From NCBI GenBank assembly GCA_013397115.1, contig VWZW01004608.1:2382148-2446147 (forward strand): a stretch of DNA of 64,000 nucleotides, written 5' to 3'. Numbering within the stretch: position 1 is the stretch's first letter; every line of letters begins with the position of its first letter. Both the position numbers and the translations under genes were made by a program. This DNA comes from Edolisoma coerulescens. Lineage: Eukaryota > Chordata > Aves > Passeriformes > Campephagidae. The notes below the pieces were generated by a model, which saw nothing but the letters and a program-made list of their open reading frames with translations, was not told the origin of the DNA and ran no database searches. Below are positions 63,601 through 64,000 of the stretch, piece after piece.

Positions 63601-64000
63601 AGCTGAAAAATAAAGTTTTTATATATACAGAAGGGACTACTTTCAATATTTCAGGGTTATTACTCTACCTCCCATTCTGGTGTCTGAAGCTGCATCTTTT
63701 TGGTCACGTTCTTGGGCCTTGAGGGCAAATTGCACCATACAGATCATATCTGTACAGTTAAATTATATTTCAATTACTCACCTCTGTGTCTTTATCTTCT
63801 AATATGTCTTTCCAGAAAGCAGATTTATCTAGCTATATCTGTGTTCAGAGTTAACTCATGCTTTGAAAGAGAGTGTAGACCTTCAGGGATGGATGTGACA
63901 CTTCTTGGGTACACTCCATGTCTTGGGTACAAGTTAGAAAGATTGTGTAATAGTTCACACCACCTCCACCTTCCTGTTTGACTCAGACTGCATATTGTCT
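57625..64000. other. Unique AT-rich DNA without a recognised gene
   Basis: No exon, repeat family or RNA gene was recognised. Frames reach 123 codons (59491-59862, plus) without a known domain. An AT-rich patch at about 60965-61015 contains TATA-type alternating steps. The window ends in unique sequence. Confidence 0.6.

Overview
This window looks like non-coding vertebrate DNA, most probably from a bird. The evidence is its interspersed repeats. It holds four clear and one doubtful fragment of CR1 LINEs, three of which keep recognisable reverse-transcriptase-ORF sequence, plus three LTR-type relics of endogenous retroviruses of avian type. I see no Alu, L1 or B1-like sequence, as a mammal would show, and no operons or dense long ORFs, as a microbe would show. 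Base composition is AT-leaning throughout, with one small CpG-dense exception. Family names come from recalled consensus sequences; no database was searched.

Layout. Positions 1-11733 are mostly unique AT-rich DNA with a G-quadruplex motif at 629-660. A compact solo LTR (11734-12005, minus) carries near-perfect 6-bp target-site duplications. A CR1 reverse-transcriptase fragment lies at 16470-16695 (minus). An ERVL-type LTR with a probable internal deletion lies at 23112-23738 (plus). The most unusual region is 28.1-31.5 kb. It has a 21-bp near-perfect hairpin (28184-28230), a 140-bp CpG-dense block with a splice-donor-like end (29837-29995), and a 1.39-kb purine-strand satellite (30051-31439). 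The satellite is built from a 6-bp array, a 64-bp array, a 38-bp array and a GAAA array, and a 14-bp inverted repeat flanks it. Further CR1 3' fragments lie at 35190-35561 (plus), 41311-41563 (minus) and 47333-47822 (minus). A probable retroviral LTR-end/leader remnant lies at 56790-57130 (plus). The rest is unique sequence without recognisable genes.

I could not recognise any intact protein-coding gene, known exon, tRNA, rRNA or CRISPR array. Open frames here are short (at most about 150 codons outside the satellite) and show no domain I can name. The two long open frames across 30-31.5 kb are by-products of a stop-poor purine/pyrimidine repeat. The window is best read as an intergenic or intronic stretch, with the CpG block as the only candidate for a promoter or first exon.
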